Positions 61,455-64,000 of a stretch of 64,000 nucleotides of DNA are shown piece by piece. The stretch's first letter is position 1. Each line of letters starts with the position of its first letter. The notes beneath the pieces were generated by a model that worked only from the letters and a program-made list of their open reading frames with translations, was not told where the DNA came from and made no database searches. The stretch comes from Pseudomonadota bacterium (GTDB lineage Bacteria > Pseudomonadota > Alphaproteobacteria > UBA2136 > JASBTF01): NCBI GenBank assembly GCA_030148545.1, contig JASBTF010000002.1, positions 237,218 to 301,217 of the forward strand. The letters run 5' to 3'. The position numbers and the translations under genes were made by a program.

Positions 61455-61662
61455 GGGGACCAACCCGTTGCCGCGTAGCGGCAAACAATAATTAAGTATT
61501 ATTGTTAGGGTTGTGTCCCGGAGACTTACCTTCAGGTAAGTTGAAGGCCTGCAATTTACCTAAAGGTAAATTTACGGGACACAGCGCTGCCCAGCATCCC
61601 CCGGAAGCTGGGCTTGGCCTATGGCCAACCGCGCTGGTCACACTCGAGTTTCCACGGTCCTC
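61455..61662 (+). repeat. structured intergenic element, copy X2 (hemH-rpsB)
   Basis: A large fold. Outer stem GGGGACC / GGTCCTC. Junction CAACC / GGTTG with hairpins TTGCCGC-GTA-GCGGCAA and AACAATAAT, loop TAAGT, ATTATTGTT. Then GTGTCCCG (61513) pairs with CGGGACAC (61575), enclosing ACTTACC-TTCA-GGTAAGT and AATTTACC-TAAA-GGTAAATT. Then GCCCAGC / GCTGGGC and TTGGCC-TAT-GGCCAA. No open frame of interest is present. Confidence 0.75.
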
Positions 61663-61740
61663 ATAAACTAAAAATCTCATCCCATTGGAAAATTTTGTAG
61701 TTTTGGCCAAAGCTGGTTATCTATTTTTTTAGCCTTAGCG

Positions 61741-61832
61741 GGCACGATATCCCAAGTCGCCCGCGGCGATTGGTTACCGCGGTTCCAAGGTGCCCTTGGT
61801 AACGAGGGGTGGCTTTGCCACTCCCGACGTTA
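61741..61832 (+). repeat. three-hairpin repeat family, copy D
   Basis: TCCCAAGTCGC / GGCGATTGGTTACCGCGG, then TCCAAGGTGCCCTTGG, then GAGGGGTGGCTTTGCCACTCC. It lies between element X2 and the rpsB leader. Confidence 0.8.
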
Positions 61833-61857
61833 TGATAATTTTGCTTGCATTACTGCT

Positions 61858-61992
61858 CCGTATAACGTATACGGCTCCCAACGACACACCCTGCACTGGT
61901 TGAAAAGCCAATGTACTGTGCACCTAGGTGCTACACGCAGGGGAGGACCACCACACGTGGTGGATAACAGTAAATAAAGAGGAAAATATATT
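61858..61992 (+). promoter_or_regulatory. structured leader of rpsB
   Basis: Three perfect inverted repeats: CCGTATA-ACG-TATACGG (61858-61874), CACCTAGGTG (61921-61930) and CCACCA-CACG-TGGTGG (61948-61963). AGAGGAAAA lies just before the ATG. Autoregulation by S2 is possible but only inferred. Confidence 0.5.
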
Positions 61993-62985
61993 ATGGCACT
62001 GCCACAATTTACCCTGTCTGAAATGCTGGAAGCTGGTGTTCACTTTGGTCACCGTACTTTCCGCTGGAACCCAAAAATGGGCCCGTACATTTACGGTAGC
62101 CGTAACGGCATCCACATTCTGGATCTAGAACAAACTGTACCGTTGATGTACCAAGCGCTGGGCGTTATCCGTAACACCGTTGCACGTAATGGCCGCGTAC
62201 TATTTGTTGGTACCAAGCGCCAAGCTCAAAGCATTGTTGCCGAAGCTGCTGAGCGTTGCGGTATGTACTACGTAAACCACCGTTGGTTGGGTGGTACAGT
62301 TACTAACTGGAAAACCATTAGTAAGTCTATTAAGCGCCTGAAAGAGCTAGAGCAACAATTTGCCGAAGCTGCTCAACAGAATGAAGAGTACGAGAAGCTA
62401 GTAGCCGCTGCCGAAAGCGATGAGGAAAAAGCACTTGTACCTAAGCCAAACAACCGCATGAGCCAGCTCACTAAGAAAGAGCGTCTGATGCAGCAGCGTG
62501 AATTCCAAAAGCTGCAAACTGTGTTGGGTGGTATTAAGGACATGGGTGGTATCCCTGACCTGATTATTGTTATGGATGCTAAAACCGAGCGTATTGCAAT
62601 TAACGAAGCAAACAACATGGGTATTCCAGTAATCTCCATCGTTGATACTAACGTAAACCCAGATGGTATTACGTATGTAATTCCAGGTAACGATGATGCA
62701 AGCCGTGCGCTACGCCTATACACCGGCCTGTTCTCCGATGCAGTGCTAGAAGGTATTGCACAGCAAGTATCTCGTGCCGAGTCCCCAGCTGCTATGCCAA
62801 AAATGGCTGCCAAAGGTAGCGATGCATCACAGCGTGAGACCAAGGTAAAGCTATCTCCAAAGGCTGAAGCTGCAGCAAAAGCTGCCGAAGCAGAAGCTAA
62901 AGCAGATGCTGAAACCAAGGCAGAAGAAAGCGCAACACCAGCGCCAGAAGCAAAAGCTGAAGAAACAGCTGCTGCCACTGCCTAA
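61993..62985 (+). CDS. rpsB: 30S ribosomal protein S2 with long C-terminal tail
   Basis: Starts [35 protein letters not shown] (given as [15 protein letters not shown] and [10 protein letters not shown]), the S2 signature, and has [16 protein letters not shown] (about 95). The S2 core ends near residue 260 and is followed by about 65 residues rich in Ala, Glu and Lys. 330 residues in total. The usual partner tsf does not follow; a terminator and tRNA genes do. Confidence 0.97.
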   Translation: MALPQFTLSEMLEAGVHFGHRTFRWNPKMGPYIYGSRNGIHILDLEQTVPLMYQALGVIRNTVARNGRVLFVGTKRQAQSIVAEAAERCGMYYVNHRWLGGTVTNWKTISKSIKRLKELEQQFAEAAQQNEEYEKLVAAAESDEEKALVPKPNNRMSQLTKKERLMQQREFQKLQTVLGGIKDMGGIPDLIIVMDAKTERIAINEANNMGIPVISIVDTNVNPDGITYVIPGNDDASRALRLYTGLFSDAVLEGIAQQVSRAESPAAMPKMAAKGSDASQRETKVKLSPKAEAAAKAAEAEAKADAETKAEESATPAPEAKAEETAAATA

Positions 62986-63003
62986 GCAAGCACAAGCTTA
63001 CTT

Positions 63004-63038
63004 AAATCCCCCTGCACACCGCAGGGGGATTTTTTTAT
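63004..63038 (+). terminator. rpsB terminator
   Basis: ATCCCCCTGC and GCAGGGGGAT arms around ACACC, followed by T7. Confidence 0.95.
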
Positions 63039-63085
63039 GTATTTACAAAGCGTAAAGAATCGGCTAATTAACTCCCCGTTCCTGT

Positions 63086-63161
63086 GGCGGGCGTAGCTCA
63101 GTGGTAGAGCATCAGGTTGTGGCTCTGAGGGTCGGGGGTTCAATTCCCCTCGTCCGCCCCA
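63086..63161 (+). tRNA. tRNA-His (anticodon GTG)
   Basis: A complete cloverleaf with the extra G at position -1 that pairs with C73, which is the tRNA-His identity element. The anticodon loop is TTGTGGC. The CCA is encoded. Eight pairs in the acceptor stem can be read. A long hairpin begins in the CCA (see 63158). Confidence 0.97.
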
Positions 63162-63195
63162 TTATTACTAAATTGAGCAATTTAGTAATAATGGG
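63158..63195 (+). repeat. perfect 17-bp hairpin fused to the tRNA-His 3' end
   Basis: CCCATTATTACTAAATT, loop GAGC, AATTTAGTAATAATGGG. The first bases are the encoded CCA and the preceding C. There is no T-run, so it does not look like a terminator. Confidence 0.85.
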
Positions 63196-63211
63196 TAGTT
63201 TAGGAACAGCT

Positions 63212-63290
63212 ACATGGTCGGCAAAGCCGCCATGTGCTGCCAAGGGCACCTTGAAACCGCGGCAACCTCGTTGCACTCGGGATGCCGACA
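63212..63290 (-). repeat. three-hairpin repeat family, copy F (inverted)
   Basis: On the minus strand: TCGGCATCCCGAGTGCAACG with GTTGCCGCGG, then TTCAAGGTGCCCTTGG, then ATGGCGGCTTTGCCGACCAT. It lies between the two tRNA genes. Confidence 0.75.
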
Positions 63291-63379
63291 GCAATTCTCA
63301 GCCAAAAAGTAATAATTTTGCTTGACCCAAAGCGCGCCTATCGTTAAAAACGCCTGCACGTTACGTGTAACAACCGTAT

Positions 63380-63456
63380 GGATCTGTAGCTCAGCTGGTT
63401 AGAGCACTGTGTTGATAACGCAGGGGTCGTAGGTTCAAGTCCTACCAGATCCACCA
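63380..63456 (+). tRNA. tRNA-Ile (anticodon GAT)
   Basis: Acceptor GGATCTG / CAGATCC, anticodon stem CTGTG / CGCAG with loop TTGATAA, T-arm with GTTCAAG, encoded CCA. No tRNA-Ala or rRNA follows, so it is not part of an rRNA spacer here. Confidence 0.97.
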
Positions 63457-63460
63457 TTTA

Positions 63461-63486
63461 AAAATCGCCCGGGGGGCGTTTTTTTA
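63461..63486. terminator. terminator between tRNA-Ile and rlmH
   Basis: CGCCC, GGG, GGGCG, then T7, overlapping the 3' end of the convergent rlmH gene. Confidence 0.8.
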
Positions 63487-63930
63487 TGTTCGGTGGTAGG
63501 GGTGGTTGTTAAGAATTGTGGCGGCACGGTAGAGCTGTTCCAGCAGAAAAACCTTTGCTAAACGGTGAGGGAGGGTAAGCTTGGAGAGTGCCCACAGCTT
63601 ATTTGCGTGTTCTTTTACCGCGGGTGCCAGGCCATCGGTGCCACCAATCAGAATAGCGAGCGTGCCTACACCAGTATTTTGCCATTTTTCCAATTTTTGC
63701 GAGAGTTCAACGGTGGTAAATAATTCACCACGCTCATCCATAACTACAACAGTAGCGCCATTGGCTATAGCAGCCAGCTGTGTTTTACCTTCCTGGTTTT
63801 TGCTATCAGCGGGTTTGAGGTCAACCACAGTGGTGGGAAAATACGGTTGAAGGCGCTTGAGGTATTCCTCTGCCAGCGCTGCCATGTGTGCATCACGCCC
63901 GCGGTCCACCGCAATAATTTGAATTTTCAT
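63484..63930 (-). CDS. rlmH: 23S rRNA (pseudouridine-1915-N3)-methyltransferase RlmH
   Basis: A SPOUT methyltransferase that modifies 23S rRNA helix 69 after subunit joining. It has a knot motif LAILIGGTDGLAPAV (about residue 98) and the conserved end LPHRLAKVFLLEQLYRA (about 123-139) and HPYHR. 148 residues. It is not next to nadD or rsfS, which often are its neighbours. Confidence 0.96.
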   Translation of the reverse strand: MKIQIIAVDRGRDAHMAALAEEYLKRLQPYFPTTVVDLKPADSKNQEGKTQLAAIANGATVVVMDERGELFTTVELSQKLEKWQNTGVGTLAILIGGTDGLAPAVKEHANKLWALSKLTLPHRLAKVFLLEQLYRAATILNNHPYHRT

Positions 63931-64000
63931 AAGTAAGCTATAGCAGGCTGTGCAGAGCCAAGTAAAGGTCAGCTGTGCTGCTATTAATAATTAACTAGCA

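Noticed and set aside
63112-63294. Minus-strand 60-residue frame over the tRNA-His gene ending in RTRGIEPPTLRATT
   Set aside because: The end of the frame is the reverse complement of the tRNA, a common false protein; the rest lies in repeat copy F.
1-64000. CRISPR arrays, insertion sequences, prophage genes
   Set aside because: No regularly spaced direct repeats, transposase or phage structural gene was seen on either strand.

Overview
The window is ordinary chromosome from a Gram-negative bacterium, most likely an alphaproteobacterium of intermediate GC. Supporting signs are an FlbD-like sigma-54 regulator, a J-domain protein with an N-terminal Cys cluster, Ala/Glu-rich C-terminal tails on ribosomal proteins S16 and S2, a short NrdA without an ATP cone, IHF-beta, SufE, and an HrcA/CIRCE heat-shock circuit. 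The species cannot be named from sequence alone. No phage, insertion sequence, CRISPR array or toxin locus was recognised.

Layout. 1-4.8 kb: a large lipoprotein cut by the window edge, a DUF3108 protein, heptokinase HldA, an AlkA-like glycosylase and a small winged-helix protein. 4.9-12.3 kb: ftsK, then a 38-residue lipoprotein, a secreted 573-residue Thr/Ser-rich protein, gspC, a lipoprotein, a minimal prepilin peptidase and a J-domain protein. 12.4-19.6 kb: an orphan gene, a permease and sufE, an epimerase-like SDR, a PAS-GGDEF cyclase, recF, dnaJ, a CDP-alcohol phosphotransferase and a small repeat protein. 19.8-25.1 kb: hrcA-grpE-dnaK, a 2-Cys peroxiredoxin and an orphan gene. 25.2-30.1 kb: a compact carS-nadD-lgt-midA operon, ffh and a membrane protein. 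30.5-39.0 kb: rpsP-rimM-trmD, an inserted chemoreceptor and secreted protein, rplS, a degenerate uracil-DNA-glycosylase-like protein, slt, rnhB and a glycosyltransferase. 39.1-46 kb: three orphan helical proteins, uvrB, a RimK-like ligase, another orphan gene and the FlbD-like regulator. 46.4-49.6 kb: nrdA-nrdB preceded by a pair of NrdR boxes. 49.6-55.1 kb: a secreted protein, aspS head-to-head with an ankyrin gene, ihfB and ahcY. 55.4-64 kb: a broken atpH-atpA / atpG locus, a methyltransferase, an orphan gene, hemH, rpsB, tRNA-His, tRNA-Ile and rlmH.

Three patterns stand out. First, two families of structured intergenic DNA. One is an approximately 90 bp element of up to three hairpins, with at least six copies plus a hairpin-only copy. 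The other is a larger structured element between nrdA and nrdB and again between hemH and rpsB; its copies share a junction domain with a compensatory base-pair change. Second, conserved operons are broken: atpHA from atpG by an inverted gene with its own terminator, rpsP-rimM-trmD from rplS, and rpsB without tsf. Third, single-gene units coding for unrecognised soluble, mostly helical proteins, usually with a strong ribosome-binding site and often a terminator, are scattered between housekeeping genes.
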